Part shown: positions 1 through 9,064 of the stretch, one piece after another | Layout of the letters: each line of letters opens with the position of its first letter | Numbering within the stretch: the stretch's first letter is position 1 | Position numbers and translations under genes: made by a program | Notes under the pieces: model-generated | The model's input: the letters and a program-made list of their open reading frames with translations, nothing else | What the model was told of the DNA's origin: nothing | Database searches by the model: none | From: Stenotrophomonas maltophilia | GTDB lineage: Bacteria; Pseudomonadota; Gammaproteobacteria; Xanthomonadales; Xanthomonadaceae | DNA: 64,000 nucleotides | Assembly: GCF_002138415.1 (NCBI RefSeq) | Contig: NZ_CP015612.1 | Span: 1,652,001 to 1,716,000, forward strand | Direction of reading: 5' to 3'

Positions 1-890
1 CGACCCTTGCGCGGGCGCGACAGATCGGCCAACAGGCGTGCTTCATCGCGTCCCGGCACCAGGTCCAGCCAGAACATGGCGTGGCCATCGCGGTTGATGG
101 TCTCGCGCAGGTCAGCCGCCAGCGCGTAGATCAGGCTGCCTTCGATACCGTACTCGCTGGCCACGCATTCGCCCTGCAGCGATTGCGGTTGTCCGGACAG
201 GTCGAGCCAGTGCGCGACCACCGGCTTCAACGGTGCACCGGCATTGCGCTGGGCGAAGAACGGCGTCCAATCCACGTCGAAACCGCAATTGGCCGACTGC
301 AGGGGCGCAATGTCCACGCCACGCGCCTGCAGAGGCGCGACCCAGGCGCCATCACTGCCCAGCTGCGGCCAGCTGCCGCCACCCATGGCCAGCAGGGTGG
401 CATCGGCATGCACTTCAACGGCGCCGTCTTCGGTTTCAAATCGCAGGGCGCCGTCGTCGCTCCATCCGATCCAGCGGTGGTGGGCATGCAGGCGCACGCC
501 CTGTTCCTTCAGTCGGCGCACCCAGCCGCGCAGCAGCGGCGCAGCCTTGCGGTCAACCGGGAACACGCGGCCGGAGCTGCCGACATAGGTCTCCACGCCA
601 AAGCCGGCAGCCCAGTCGCGCAGCGCCTGCGCGTCGAAACCATCCAGCCAGCGGCCCACGGCCGTGGATTGCTCGCGGTAGCGGCTGTCGAACAGCGGGC
701 GCGGATCGGAATGGGTGAGGTTGAGGCCGCCCTTGCCGGCGATCAGGAACTTGCGGCCGGGCGAACCCTTGGCCTCGTACAGGTCGACCTCCAGCCCAGC
801 GGCGCGCAGGCGCTCGGCGGCAAACAGGCCGGCCGGGCCGCCGCCGATGACGGCGACCCGCGGAGACGTTGCGGTATTACGGTTTGACAT
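1..890 (-). CDS. NAD(P)/FAD-dependent flavoprotein, HI0933/TIGR03862-like, 3' part outside the window
   Basis: The reverse strand encodes an open frame from an ATG at 890 that runs off the left edge; 296 residues are visible. The N-terminus has a Rossmann FAD-binding motif GGGPAG (residues 16-21), followed by GKGGLNLTHS near residue 53, which is typical of the HI0933/BaiN-like flavoproteins. The family binds FAD and probably acts as a cytosolic oxidoreductase; the substrate is unknown. The start lies inside the 3' end of the FKBP gene, so the two genes overlap by 14 bases and are probably translationally coupled. The family assignment is strong and the reaction is not known. Confidence 0.85.
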   Translation of the reverse strand, partial: MSNRNTATSPRVAVIGGGPAGLFAAERLRAAGLEVDLYEAKGSPGRKFLIAGKGGLNLTHSDPRPLFDSRYREQSTAVGRWLDGFDAQALRDWAAGFGVETYVGSSGRVFPVDRKAAPLLRGWVRRLKEQGVRLHAHHRWIGWSDDGALRFETEDGAVEVHADATLLAMGGGSWPQLGSDGAWVAPLQARGVDIAPLQSANCGFDVDWTPFFAQRNAGAPLKPVVAHWLDLSGQPQSLQGECVASEYGIEGSLIYALAADLRETINRDGHAMFWLDLVPGRDEARLLADLSRPRKG

Positions 891-1311
891 CGAGCAGCTC
901 GACATCGAACACCAGCGACGAGCCAGCCGGGATCGGGCCGACCCGGCGGTCGCCGTAGCCGTAGTCCGGCGGGATCATCAGCGTGCGCTTGCCGCCGACC
1001 TTCATGCCGGCCACGCCTTCATCCCAGCCGCGGATGACCTGGCCGGCGCCGAGCGCGAAGGTGAACGGTTCGCCACGGCTGACCGAGCTGTCGAAGGTCT
1101 TGCCGTGTTTGGTTTCGGTGCGGTTGTCGTAGATCCAGCCGGTGTAGTGCACGGTGACCTTGCTGCCAGAGACGGCCTCGGCGCCGGTGCCGGGCACGGT
1201 ATCGATGCGCTCGAAGGTGGTCAGGGTGCCGCCCGGCGGCGGCCCGGAGGGTTCGGTCGAGCAGCCAACGGCGGCGAGGGACAGCAGCAGGGGAAGCAGC
1301 AGGCGGCGCAT
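877..1311 (-). CDS. FKBP-type peptidyl-prolyl isomerase, lipoprotein
   Basis: This 144-aa protein begins with a lipoprotein signal peptide (MRRLLLPLLLSLAAVGC, lipid-modified Cys17). A single FKBP domain follows with the usual motifs VTVHYTGW, FALGAGQVIRGWDEG and GYGDR. It should catalyse cis-trans isomerisation of X-Pro bonds in the periplasm. An upstream in-frame ATG at 1359 would add 16 residues before the signal peptide, so the ATG at 1311 is preferred. Its stop codon lies 14 bases inside the following flavoprotein gene. The function of the family is well known; the client proteins here are not. Confidence 0.93.
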   Translation of the reverse strand: MRRLLLPLLLSLAAVGCSTEPSGPPPGGTLTTFERIDTVPGTGAEAVSGSKVTVHYTGWIYDNRTETKHGKTFDSSVSRGEPFTFALGAGQVIRGWDEGVAGMKVGGKRTLMIPPDYGYGDRRVGPIPAGSSLVFDVELLDVKP

Positions 1312-1381
1312 CGGGCGTCTCCAGAAGGGCGCAGGGCGAGGGCGGCAAGGGTAGCGCATCGGCGCCGGGTATCATGGGGGC

Positions 1382-1747
1382 ATGGCAAAACTCCTGCTCA
1401 ATCTGCGCAATGTCGGCAACGACGAATATGCCGATGTCTGCACGCTGCTCGACCAGCACGGCATCGCCTGGTATCGCACCGAACCCAGCCCGTGGGGCAT
1501 CTCCAATGGCGGCCTGTGGCTGCGCGAGGATGCCGATCATCCGCGTGCCAAGGCGTTGATGGCCGAGTACCAGGCCGAACGCGGGCCGCGCATCCGTGCC
1601 GAGCGCGAGCAGGCGTTGCGCGAGGGGACGGCGGAGACGTTCCGCAGCCTGTTCCGGCGGCGCCCGATGTTCGTGGTGCTGGTACTGCTGGGAATGGCAG
1701 TTGCGGCGGCGCTGGTGCTGCTGCCGTTCATGCTGTTGCGGGGGTAA
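1382..1747 (+). CDS. DUF6164-family small membrane protein
   Basis: This 121-aa protein has an N-terminal soluble part of about 90 residues, beginning MAKLLLNLRNVGNDEYADV and containing a GGLWL motif. One transmembrane segment lies near the C-terminus (about residues 97-118). The arrangement matches DUF6164, whose N-terminal part resembles signal-transducing alpha/beta folds and whose role is unknown. The gene is divergent from the FKBP gene with about 70 bases between starts, so they share a promoter region. No function is assigned. Confidence 0.8.
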   Translation: MAKLLLNLRNVGNDEYADVCTLLDQHGIAWYRTEPSPWGISNGGLWLREDADHPRAKALMAEYQAERGPRIRAEREQALREGTAETFRSLFRRRPMFVVLVLLGMAVAAALVLLPFMLLRG

Positions 1748-1826
1748 GGGGGCTTCTGGCCGGGTTGCACCCGGCACCCGCCGATGCCAGGGCAACTACA
1801 ACAGCAACAGCAGGCAATCCATGGTG

Positions 1827-1930
1827 GGCAGGGCCGTGTGGGCAGGCTGGACACGCCGTAAACCCTTCCATGGGGGCTCGATGGCGCCATCCATGGCGCC
1901 AACGGTCCCGCCTGCCCACTCCGCCCTGCC
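1827..1930 (-). repeat. 52-nt-core structured element, copy A
   Basis: A 104-base element whose arms (1827-1852 and 1905-1930) pair at 23 of 26 positions. They enclose a 52-base core at 1853-1904. Read on the minus strand, the core carries a 7-bp hairpin TGGCGCC/GGCGCCA with loop ATGGAT, then AGCCCCC and GGGTTTACGGCGT. The core matches copy B in length and almost fully in sequence, while the outer arms are different. It lies between the DUF6164 gene and trhO. Function unknown. Confidence 0.8.
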
Positions 1931-1954
1931 TCTGACAGGTTCAGGGGGCCTGCC

Positions 1955-1993
1955 GGGGTCGGATCCCTCTGCTGCGCAGAGGGCTCTGACCCC
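1955..1993. repeat. GGGGTC...GACCCC palindrome, copy 1
   Basis: A near-perfect hairpin starting GGGGTCGGATCCCTCTGC and closing with GCAGAGGGCTCTGACCCC, just upstream of trhO. It belongs to the same family as the palindromes at 8694, 11419 and 29265: constant outer GGGGTC/GACCCC, variable but complementary inner stem. It could act as a terminator-like or REP-like structure. Function not known. Confidence 0.7.
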
Positions 1994-2033
1994 TGAATCT
2001 GTCCGGAGGGGCGGGAGGCGCTAAAATAGCGGG

Positions 2034-2801
2034 ATGATCGCCAATACCGCTGCCTACCATTTCGCCGTCATCGACGCTCCCCAGGCCCTGTGCGACCAGT
2101 TGCTGGCGCGCGCCGAGGCGGCGCAGCTGCGCGGCACGATCCTGGTGGCGGGCGAGGGGCTGAACCTGTTCCTGGCAGGTGCGCCGGAGGCGGTCGAGGG
2201 CTTTTACGCCGTGCTGCATGCCGATGCGCGTTTTGCTGATATGCGGGTCAAGACCAGCCTGAGCGAGCATCAGCCGTTCGCGCGGCTGAAGGCCAAGGTG
2301 AAGGACGAGATCATCAGCTTCCGCCGTGATGACGGCCAGCCGCTGGAGTATCCGCGCGCCCCGGCGGTCGATCCGGCTACGGTGCAGCGTTGGCTGCGGC
2401 AGGGGCATGACGACGCTGGCAAGCCGGTGGTGATGCTTGATACGCGCAACCTGCAGGAAGTGGAGTACGGCACCTTCAAGGATGCGCTGGTGCTGCCCAT
2501 CCACAAGTTCACCGACCTGCCCGAGGCGTTGGCGCCGCACCGCGAAGCGCTGAAGGACAGCACCGTGGTCAGTTTCTGCACCGGTGGCATCCGCTGCGAG
2601 AAGGCCGCGCTGTGGATGGTCAACGACGGCATGGACAACGTGCTGCAGCTCGATGGCGGCATCCTCGGCTACTTCGAGGAGGTGGGCGGCGAAGGTTACG
2701 AAGGCCGCTGCTTCGTGTTCGACGAGCGCGTGGCGCTGGATGCCGAGCTGAAGCCGATGGTCGACCAGCCGCTGCCGGAGCCGCGCCCCAGCGCGTTCTG
2801 A
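2034..2801 (+). CDS. trhO: tRNA uridine(34) hydroxylase / rhodanese-like protein TrhO (YceA)
   Basis: This 255-aa protein has an N-terminal ferredoxin-like UPF0176 domain (residues about 5-95) and a rhodanese domain (about 110-225). The active-site loop is [12 protein letters not shown], which is diagnostic for the TrhO/YceA family. These enzymes hydroxylate U34 of certain tRNAs to 5-hydroxyuridine in the cytosol. It is shorter than the roughly 350-aa E. coli protein and ends after the rhodanese domain, lacking most of the Cys-rich tail. The gene stands alone between repeat elements. Confidence 0.9.
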   Translation: MIANTAAYHFAVIDAPQALCDQLLARAEAAQLRGTILVAGEGLNLFLAGAPEAVEGFYAVLHADARFADMRVKTSLSEHQPFARLKAKVKDEIISFRRDDGQPLEYPRAPAVDPATVQRWLRQGHDDAGKPVVMLDTRNLQEVEYGTFKDALVLPIHKFTDLPEALAPHREALKDSTVVSFCTGGIRCEKAALWMVNDGMDNVLQLDGGILGYFEEVGGEGYEGRCFVFDERVALDAELKPMVDQPLPEPRPSAF

Positions 2802-2810
2802 CGCTTCCTT

Positions 2811-2877
2811 GGTAGAGCCGGCCGCTGGCCGGCTGCGAAGCGATCTACTTGTGTGCCGGCCAGCGGCCGGCACTACC
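2811..2877. repeat. SMAG (GTAG) palindromic repeat pair
   Basis: Two hairpins in opposite orientation, GTAGAGCCGGCCGCTGGCCG and its counterpart ending CGGCCGGCACTAC, separated by a short spacer. The GTAG tetranucleotide at the stem base is the hallmark of the SMAG family of S. maltophilia. It sits just downstream of trhO and may stabilise or terminate that transcript. Confidence 0.85.
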
Positions 2878-3024
2878 AATCGCGCTTGGCGCGGATCAGG
2901 GCACCCCGGATCGGTCCGGCGCGCTCTGAACCCGTCCCACGGGAATCAGCATCCCGCCACCGTCACTGGCCGCCGCGCCTGGCCGTCCCCATGCATGGGG
3001 GATCCTGTGACGGAAAAACGCCTG

Positions 3025-4020
3025 ATGATCCCGTTGTCGATCCTTGACCTGGCCCCGGTCTGCGAGGGCAGTGACACCACCGCTGCCTTCGCCAACATGC
3101 TGGAACTGGCCCAGCACGCCGATGCGCTGGGGTACCGCCGCTACTGGCTGGCCGAACACCACAACATGCCTGGCATCGCCAGCGCGGCCACCGCCGTGCT
3201 GATCGGTCACGTGGCGGGTGGCACAAAGCGCATCCGCGTCGGTGCCGGCGGCATCATGCTGCCCAACCATGCGCCGCTGCAGGTGGCCGAGCAGTTCGGC
3301 ACGCTCGCCTCGCTTTATCCGGACCGCATCGACCTCGGCCTGGGCCGTGCGCCGGGCACCGATCAGCCGACCGCGCGTGCACTGCGCCGCTACTTCGACA
3401 GCGCCGACCAGTTCCCGCAGGACGTGCGCGAGCTGCTGCATTACTTCGAACCGGTACAGCCCGGGCAGGCGGTGCAGGCGGTTCCGGGTGGTGGCCTGCG
3501 GGTGCCGACCTGGATCCTCGGTTCCAGTCTGTTCGGCGCGCGCATGGCCGCCTCGATGGGCCTGCCGTATGCGTTCGCCTCGCACTTCGCGCCTGATGTG
3601 ATGGATGAAGCCTTGGCGGTATATCGCCGCGAATTCCGCCCCTCGGCGACGTTGAAGCAGCCGCACGCGATGCTGGCGCTGAACGTCGTTGCCAGCGACA
3701 GCGAAGCCGAATCGCGCCGCCTGTTCACCAGCCAGCAGCAGAGTTTCGTGAACCTGCGTCGCGGCCGTCCGGGCAAGATTCCGGCGCCGATCGACGATAT
3801 CGAAACTTTCTGGGAACCGCATGAAAAGGTGGGTGTGGAGCGGGCACTGGCCTGCACCGTGCTCGGCGATCCGCAGCAGGTGGCCGAGGGCATCGCTGCC
3901 TTCGTTGAACGGCACAAGCCGGACGAGCTGATGCTTACCGCCAACCTGTATGACCACCGTGCGCGCCTGCGCTCGTTCGAACTGGCGATGCAGGCCTGGC
4001 ACGCCCGCCACGCGGGCTGA
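3025..4020 (+). CDS. LLM-class flavin-dependent oxidoreductase (luciferase-like, MsnO8 type)
   Basis: This 331-aa protein starts [15 protein letters not shown] and contains [15 protein letters not shown] and [15 protein letters not shown], motifs of the short luciferase-like monooxygenases that use reduced FMN. A GTG at 3007 would add six residues, and an ORF open to 2809 is only read-through of the repeat upstream; the ATG at 3025 fits the family N-terminus best. The substrate cannot be predicted. The gene appears monocistronic, with the next gene 68 bases downstream. Confidence 0.9.
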   Translation: MIPLSILDLAPVCEGSDTTAAFANMLELAQHADALGYRRYWLAEHHNMPGIASAATAVLIGHVAGGTKRIRVGAGGIMLPNHAPLQVAEQFGTLASLYPDRIDLGLGRAPGTDQPTARALRRYFDSADQFPQDVRELLHYFEPVQPGQAVQAVPGGGLRVPTWILGSSLFGARMAASMGLPYAFASHFAPDVMDEALAVYRREFRPSATLKQPHAMLALNVVASDSEAESRRLFTSQQQSFVNLRRGRPGKIPAPIDDIETFWEPHEKVGVERALACTVLGDPQQVAEGIAAFVERHKPDELMLTANLYDHRARLRSFELAMQAWHARHAG

Positions 4021-4088
4021 ACAATTGCGTCACGGCCCATTGCGGCCGAACCGCGTCTGATGGGGGCTCATATCGAAGGAGCCCCCAC

Positions 4089-4586
4089 ATGGCCGACACC
4101 CGCGCCGAACACATTGCCCAATTGGCCGAGCTGATCAAGGACGTGGAGGTGGCGATGTTCACCACCACCGGCGTCGACGGACGGCTCTACAGCCGGCCGC
4201 TGGCCACCCAGCAGGTCAGCTTCGACGGTGACCTGTGGTTTGTCATCACTGCCGACAGCCCGAAGGTGGCCGAGATCGCGCTCGACCCGCGCGTCAACGT
4301 TGCCTATGCCTCGCCATCGAAGAATACCTACGTGTCTGTGGCGGGGCGCGCGCGGGTTGTCGATGATCGCGCGAAGATCGAGGAGCTGTGGTCGCCGGCG
4401 ATGAAGCTGTTTTTCCCGGCCGGCAAGGACGACCCGAACCTGCGCCTGATCCAGGTGCGCGCGGATTCGGCCGAGTACTGGGATGGTCCGGGCACGCTGC
4501 TGGGCACGGCGCTGAGTTTCGTGCTGTCGGCGGTGCAGGACGAGTCCGCGCCGTTGGCCGACAACGGATTCATCGACCTTCGATGA
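4089..4586 (+). CDS. Pyridoxamine-5'-phosphate oxidase-like general stress protein, FMN-binding
   Basis: This 165-aa protein has one split-barrel flavin-binding domain covering nearly its whole length. Typical segments are MFTTTGVDGRLYSRPLA and LWFVITADSPK, and a conserved WDGPG near residue 138. It matches the general stress protein 26 group, members of which in Xanthomonas bind FMN/FAD. The reaction is unknown. A good ribosome binding site (GAAGGAG) lies eight bases before the ATG. Confidence 0.88.
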   Translation: MADTRAEHIAQLAELIKDVEVAMFTTTGVDGRLYSRPLATQQVSFDGDLWFVITADSPKVAEIALDPRVNVAYASPSKNTYVSVAGRARVVDDRAKIEELWSPAMKLFFPAGKDDPNLRLIQVRADSAEYWDGPGTLLGTALSFVLSAVQDESAPLADNGFIDLR

Positions 4587-4604
4587 TGGCCGATGCTCGG
4601 CATT

Positions 4605-4668
4605 GGTAGTGCCGGCCGCTGGCCGGCAAACCTGGAAACGTGGCAGCCGGCCAGCGGCCGGCTCTACC
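4605..4668. repeat. SMAG (GTAG) palindromic repeat pair
   Basis: Two facing hairpins, GGTAGTGCCGGCCGCTGGCC and one closing CCGGCCAGCGGCCGGCTCTA, fill the gap between the convergent general stress gene and exoD. The position suits a bidirectional terminator. Confidence 0.85.
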
Positions 4669-4678
4669 GGATTCCGGC

Positions 4679-5338
4679 TCAGAACCAACGCTGGAACAAC
4701 TCCACCGTATAGCCCACCAGCTGCCCCGAACTGAAACCGAAGAACGTGATCGCCGCCAGCGCCGCGATCCAGTTGAACAGCATCAGCGCGCCATCGCGTT
4801 CCAGCAGCGCCAGCGAGAACAGCAGCAGCTGGAAGCCGAACAGGAAGTTGGTGAAGGGAATCGGCAGCGACAGCAGGATGCCCAGCAGCACCAGCAGCAG
4901 GCCGCTGAAGGCGTGTGCCGGCAGCGGTGTCAGCAGCTGCGGCAGGCGCGGTTTCAACATCTTGTCCAGGCGCCGAAGCGGGCGGTCGATGCGGTCCAGG
5001 AAGCGGTGCATGGTGCCGCGCTTCGGTCCACGGCGGGCAATGAAGCCAGGCAGCCACGGTCGGCGCAGGCAGAACAGCATCTGCAGGCCGATCAGGATCA
5101 CCAGTGGTCCACTGACCGCACCGCCCATGCCCGGGACCGGGATGAACGAGGGCAGGATCGCCACGAACAGGAACACGCCGAAGGCGCTCTGCTGAAGGTT
5201 GCTGAGGATCTGGCCGAGCGGCATGTGCTCGGCGGGATCGCCGGAGGCGAACATCTCCAGCAGGGTGCGGATGCCCTCGTTGCGGTAGGTCGGGCGCTGT
5301 TCGCCCGGACCCTGGCCGGCCTCAGGCGGTGAGCTCAT
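4679..5338 (-). CDS. exoD: ExoD family membrane protein (exopolysaccharide synthesis)
   Basis: This 219-aa protein begins MSSPPEAGQGP and has several hydrophobic segments, including AFGVFLFVAILPSFIPVPG and PLVILIGLQMLFCL, in the ExoD arrangement. ExoD was named in Sinorhizobium for exopolysaccharide and alkali sensitivity phenotypes; its biochemical role is not defined. A longer frame reaches 5512, but its first 58 residues lie in a shadow of the upstream gene. The ATG at 5338 overlaps the corC-like gene by 17 bases, indicating coupled translation. The C-terminus is hydrophobic up to the stop. Confidence 0.85.
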   Translation of the reverse strand: MSSPPEAGQGPGEQRPTYRNEGIRTLLEMFASGDPAEHMPLGQILSNLQQSAFGVFLFVAILPSFIPVPGMGGAVSGPLVILIGLQMLFCLRRPWLPGFIARRGPKRGTMHRFLDRIDRPLRRLDKMLKPRLPQLLTPLPAHAFSGLLLVLLGILLSLPIPFTNFLFGFQLLLFSLALLERDGALMLFNWIAALAAITFFGFSSGQLVGYTVELFQRWF

Positions 5339-6635
5339 CGGCCTGCTCGTCGGACAGCGTGCGCAGCAGCAGCTTGTCCACCCGCGCACCATCCAGGTCG
5401 ACCACCTCGAAGCGCCAGCCGGCCCAGTCGAAGTACTCACCCGCGTGCGGGATGCGGCCGAAGTAGTGGATGCACATGCCGGCCAGCGTGTAGTAATCGC
5501 CATCCTCGGCATCGGGCAGATCGTTGCTGCCGATCAGCTCGCGCAGGTCCTCGATCGGCAGCGAGCCGTCCACCAGCAGCGAACCGTCTTCGCGGGTCAC
5601 CACCAACGCATCTTCGTCGGCGTTCTCCACCGCCTGCAGGCGGCCGACCACCGCGCCCATCAGGTCGCTGATGGTCACCAGGCCCTGGATCTCGCCGTAC
5701 TCGTCCACCACCAGCGCCATCGACTGCTGTTCCTCGCGGAAGATCTCCAGGAGCTTCATCGCGTGGGTGGATTCAGACACGTACAGCGGTTCGCGCAGGG
5801 TCTGGAACAGCGCGTTGTCGCCGCGCGCCATGCGTGTGGCCAGCGATTTCAGTTCAAGCACGCCGACCACGTCCATGTCGTTGTCGCGCAGCACCGGGTA
5901 GCGCGAGAACTCGTGCTCGGCCATGATTTCCAGGTTGCGCTCCAGCCCGGCCTGGGTATCCAGCCAGGCGATGCGGTTGCGCGGGGTCATCAGGCTGTCG
6001 GCGGTGCGGTCGCCCAGGCGCATCACGCGGTTCATCATGTCGCGCTCGTGGGCGTCGATCACGCCCGCCTCGTGGCTCTCGGCCACCAGCATGCGGATCT
6101 CTTCTTCGGTCACCGAGGCGACCTCATCCTTGCCCAGGCCGAACAGGCGCAGCACCAGCTGGGTGGTCTTGGACAGCAGCCAGACGAAGGGCAGGGCCAG
6201 CTTGGCCAGCCAGCTCATCGGCATCGCCACCAGGCCGGCAATGGCCTCCGAGCGGGTCAGCGCCAAGCGCTTGGGCACCAGTTCGCCGAAGATCAGCGTG
6301 ATGAAGGTGATCAGGCTGACCGCCAGCGCGGTGCCGATGTTGCCGGCGTAGGCGAAGCCCGGCATCAGGCCCTGGATCCAGCCGGCGAAGGCTTCGCCCA
6401 GCGCCTCACCGCCGAGGTAGCCGGTCAGCACGCCGATCACGGTGATGCCGATCTGCACGGTGGACAGGAAACTCTCCGGCTTCTCCGACAGCTCCAGCGC
6501 CTTGGCGGCACGCTTGGAAGTGGCGGCCATCTGCTTCAGGCGGCTCTTGCGCGAGGTCATGACCGACATCTCGGACATGGCGAAGAAGCCGTTCAGCAGA
6601 ACAAGCGCGAAGACAATCAGGATCATTTCAAACAC
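5322..6635 (-). CDS. HlyC/CorC family transporter (CNNM domain, CBS pair, CorC_HlyC)
   Basis: This 437-aa inner-membrane protein has an N-terminal CNNM/DUF21 domain (residues about 1-190, hydrophobic segments starting MILIVFALVLLNGFFAMSEM). A CBS-domain pair (about 205-335) and a C-terminal CorC/HlyC transporter-associated domain (about 350-430) follow. Proteins of this class are linked to magnesium or cobalt efflux and resistance. Translation may begin at the GTG at 6635 or the ATG at 6626. It is followed by exoD in an overlapping pair. Confidence 0.92.
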   Translation of the reverse strand: MFEMILIVFALVLLNGFFAMSEMSVMTSRKSRLKQMAATSKRAAKALELSEKPESFLSTVQIGITVIGVLTGYLGGEALGEAFAGWIQGLMPGFAYAGNIGTALAVSLITFITLIFGELVPKRLALTRSEAIAGLVAMPMSWLAKLALPFVWLLSKTTQLVLRLFGLGKDEVASVTEEEIRMLVAESHEAGVIDAHERDMMNRVMRLGDRTADSLMTPRNRIAWLDTQAGLERNLEIMAEHEFSRYPVLRDNDMDVVGVLELKSLATRMARGDNALFQTLREPLYVSESTHAMKLLEIFREEQQSMALVVDEYGEIQGLVTISDLMGAVVGRLQAVENADEDALVVTREDGSLLVDGSLPIEDLRELIGSNDLPDAEDGDYYTLAGMCIHYFGRIPHAGEYFDWAGWRFEVVDLDGARVDKLLLRTLSDEQADELTA

Positions 6636-6918
6636 GGGCGTCGTCCCCGGTTGGTGGCAGGGAGGGCGGGTGCTTGCGATGGCGGCAGGCGCTCAGGAAC
6701 GGGGTCCGGCGCGGCGCAGGGGGGTAAGGGTCGTCGTCCATAAGGTGCGCCCGAAGGCGCGCTGGCATCTTAGCAAAGGGGCGTGGCAGGGTGGCAACTG
6801 CCTGTTCAGGTTGGGCGGGCCAAGGCCCGGAAAGGGGGCAGGGATACCCGAGATGGTCATCTAGCCGTCATAATTCCGTCTGGTGCCGTCCTTCCCGCGA
6901 CGGCTGACAGGTTTCTCA

Positions 6919-7545
6919 ATGTTCTCTCTGCAGACCATTTTCGGTTCCGGCAAACAGTTCTACACCCTGCTCGATGAGGCTGCCGTCGCGGCTTCCGACG
7001 CCGCCAAGGCGCTGCATTCCATGCTGCGCGAGGCCGACCGCCAGCCCGCGCTGGACGCTTTCAAGCTGGCCCGCCTGCGCGAACGCGCGGCCTCGGACAA
7101 GATCAGCCAGGCGCTGGTGGACAGCTTCATGACCCCGATCGAGCGCGAAGACATCGAAGCGCTGGGCTCGGCGCTGTACAAGATTCCCAAGCAGATCGAG
7201 AAGTTCGCCGATCGCTATTCGCTGGCCACGACCCACCTGGAGCACATCGACTTCGCGCCGCGCGCGGCGATGCTGGAACAGGCCGCCGGCGTGGTGGTGG
7301 AGATGGTGGCCGACCTGCGCCACATGAACCTGGACCGGATGACCGCGCTCAACGAGAAGCTGCGCTCGCTGGAGAACGAGGCCGACCGCCTGATGCTCGA
7401 GCTGTACCGCGACATCTATTCGGGCCGCCTGGACAACCTGCAGATGTTCCTGCTGAAGGAATTCTTCGAGATCCTGGAAAAGGCCATCGACCGTTGCCGC
7501 GAGGCCGGCGTGGTGGCGTACCAGATCGTGTTGAAGAATAGCTGA
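6919..7545 (+). CDS. DUF47 (PhoU-like) phosphate transport regulator
   Basis: This 208-aa, mostly helical protein beginning MFSLQTIFGSGKQF belongs to the DUF47/TIGR00153 family. It resembles PhoU and is nearly always encoded next to a PiT transporter, as here (13 bases upstream). It probably binds metal clusters and modulates the transporter or phosphate signalling. The ORF opens at 6883, but the ATG at 6919 gives the usual family N-terminus. Confidence 0.9.
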   Translation: MFSLQTIFGSGKQFYTLLDEAAVAASDAAKALHSMLREADRQPALDAFKLARLRERAASDKISQALVDSFMTPIEREDIEALGSALYKIPKQIEKFADRYSLATTHLEHIDFAPRAAMLEQAAGVVVEMVADLRHMNLDRMTALNEKLRSLENEADRLMLELYRDIYSGRLDNLQMFLLKEFFEILEKAIDRCREAGVVAYQIVLKNS

Positions 7546-7558
7546 CGGACGCCGCCGC

Positions 7559-8680
7559 ATGTTGACCCTTGTCCTGGTGGTGATCCTGGCCGCACTCGTC
7601 TTCGAGTTCATCAACGGCTTCCACGACACTGCCAATTCCATTGCCACCGTGGTGGCGACCAAGGTGCTCTCGCCCGGCTGGGCGGTGATGCTGGCCGCCT
7701 TCATGAACCTCATCGGTGCACTGACCGGTACCGCGGTGGCGCTGACCATCGCCTCGGGCCTGCTCAACACCAACGTGGTCGACGTCACCCCGCAGGTGAT
7801 CCTGTGCGCCCTGCTGGGCGGCATCATCTGGAACCTGATCACCTGGTGGAAGGGCCTGCCGTCCTCGTCCTCGCACGCGCTGATCGGTGGCCTCTGCGGC
7901 GCCGGCCTGGCCGCGGCCCACAACAACTGGGACGCACTGATCTGGTCAGAGCGCCTGGGCAGCTGGGCGCAGAACAAGGGCCTGCTGTGGAAGGTGTTCG
8001 TACCGATGATCACCTCGCCGATCGCCGGCTTCCTGCTCGGCATCGTGGTGATGGTGCTGCTGTGGGCGCTGATCGCCGGCCTGGCCAGGATCGGTGGTGC
8101 CATCGGCCGCCTGGCCCGTCCGCGCATCGTCAACGCCTTCTTCGGCAAGGCCCAGATCGCCTCGGCGGCCTACATGGGCTTCGCCCACGGCCACAACGAC
8201 GCGCAGAAGACCATGGGCATCATCGCCATGACACTGATCGGTGCCGAAGCCACCGGCGCATTGAACGACCTGCCGTCGTGGCTGGCCTTCATGCATCCGG
8301 ACGCGCATGCCGGCGACGGCATCGCCATGTGGATCGTGCTGACCTGCGCGGTGGTGATGGCCGCCGGTACCGCCTCGGGTGGCTGGAAGATCATCAAGAC
8401 CCTGGGTCACAAGATGGTCAAGCTGCACCCGATCCATGGCTTCGCCGCAGAGACCAGCTCGGCCACCATCCTGACCCTGGCCGCCCACTTCGGCATGCCG
8501 GTCTCGACCACGCACAGCATCTCCACCGCGATCATGGGCGTCGGCTTCGCCAAGAACCCGCGCTCGCTGAAGTTCGGCGTGATCGAACGCATCGTCTGGG
8601 CCTGGATCCTGACCATCCCGGCCGCAGGCGGCTGTGCGTACCTGATCCTGAAGCTGTTCGAGCTGTTCGGCTGGACCTGA
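7559..8680 (+). CDS. pit: Inorganic phosphate transporter, PiT family
   Basis: This 373-aa polytopic membrane protein carries both PiT signature repeats: EFINGFHDTANSIATVVATK near residue 17 and MGFAHGHNDAQKTMGII near residue 206. PiT proteins import metal-phosphate complexes using the proton gradient. It follows the DUF47 gene and forms an operon with it. A strong hairpin terminator lies downstream at 8743-8774. Confidence 0.95.
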   Translation: MLTLVLVVILAALVFEFINGFHDTANSIATVVATKVLSPGWAVMLAAFMNLIGALTGTAVALTIASGLLNTNVVDVTPQVILCALLGGIIWNLITWWKGLPSSSSHALIGGLCGAGLAAAHNNWDALIWSERLGSWAQNKGLLWKVFVPMITSPIAGFLLGIVVMVLLWALIAGLARIGGAIGRLARPRIVNAFFGKAQIASAAYMGFAHGHNDAQKTMGIIAMTLIGAEATGALNDLPSWLAFMHPDAHAGDGIAMWIVLTCAVVMAAGTASGGWKIIKTLGHKMVKLHPIHGFAAETSSATILTLAAHFGMPVSTTHSISTAIMGVGFAKNPRSLKFGVIERIVWAWILTIPAAGGCAYLILKLFELFGWT

Positions 8681-8693
8681 GGCCAGCGGCCTT

Positions 8694-8734
8694 GGGGTCA
8701 GAGCCCTTTCCCTGCGGGAAAAGGATCTGACCCC
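8694..8734. repeat. GGGGTC...GACCCC palindrome, copy 2
   Basis: A hairpin opening GGGGTCAGAGCCCTTTCCC and closing GGGAAAAGGATCTGACCCC, 14 bases after the PiT stop codon. Outer bases match the copies at 1955, 11419 and 29265; the inner stem differs but still pairs. Confidence 0.75.
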
Positions 8735-8742
8735 GACAAACG

Positions 8743-8774
8743 AAAAAGCCCGCCGTATTCCGGCGGGCTTTTTT
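8743..8774. terminator. Bidirectional rho-independent terminator
   Basis: AAAAAGCCCGCCG-TATTC-CGGCGGGCTTTTTT forms a 13-bp stem with A and T tracts on the two sides, suiting termination of the PiT operon and of any transcript from the right. Confidence 0.85.
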
Positions 8775-8802
8775 CATGGGCAGATCACTATCCGTATCAA
8801 GC

Positions 8803-8822
8803 GTGTCGACCAAGGTCGACAC
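8803..8822. repeat. GTGTCGACC palindrome
   Basis: GTGTCGACCAAGGTCGACAC is a near-perfect 20-base palindrome. It recurs in the other orientation at 29218-29237, where it is preceded by GTAG, so it is probably a SMAG subtype. Confidence 0.7.
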
Positions 8823-8875
8823 CCACCAACAGCGGGGGATCGACCACGCACCATCAGCACCAGGAAGACGTCAGC

Positions 8876-8979
8876 GGCGGGGTGGGGTGGGGTTGCAGGA
8901 CCGTTGGCGCCATGGATGGCGCCATCGAGCCCCCAGGGACGGGTTTACGGCGTGTCCTGCAACCCCACCCCACCTCGCC
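8876..8979 (+). repeat. 52-nt-core structured element, copy B
   Basis: The inner 21 bases of the arms (8881-8901 and 8954-8974) are perfectly complementary, and pairing extends about five more bases outward with one mismatch. The core at 8902-8953 is 52 bases: hairpin TGGCGCC/GGCGCCA with loop ATGGAT, then AGCCCCC and GACGGGTTTACGGCGT. It lies in the 384-base gap between the convergent PiT and S10 peptidase genes. The rest of that gap holds only the palindromes listed separately. Confidence 0.85.
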
Positions 8980-9064
8980 AGCCGCGGAAACCAGGCTTTT
9001 GACGTTGCCGTTGCCGTTGGCGTTGATCCGGCGGGTGCCGGGCCGCAGGCCCGGCCCGACCCCC

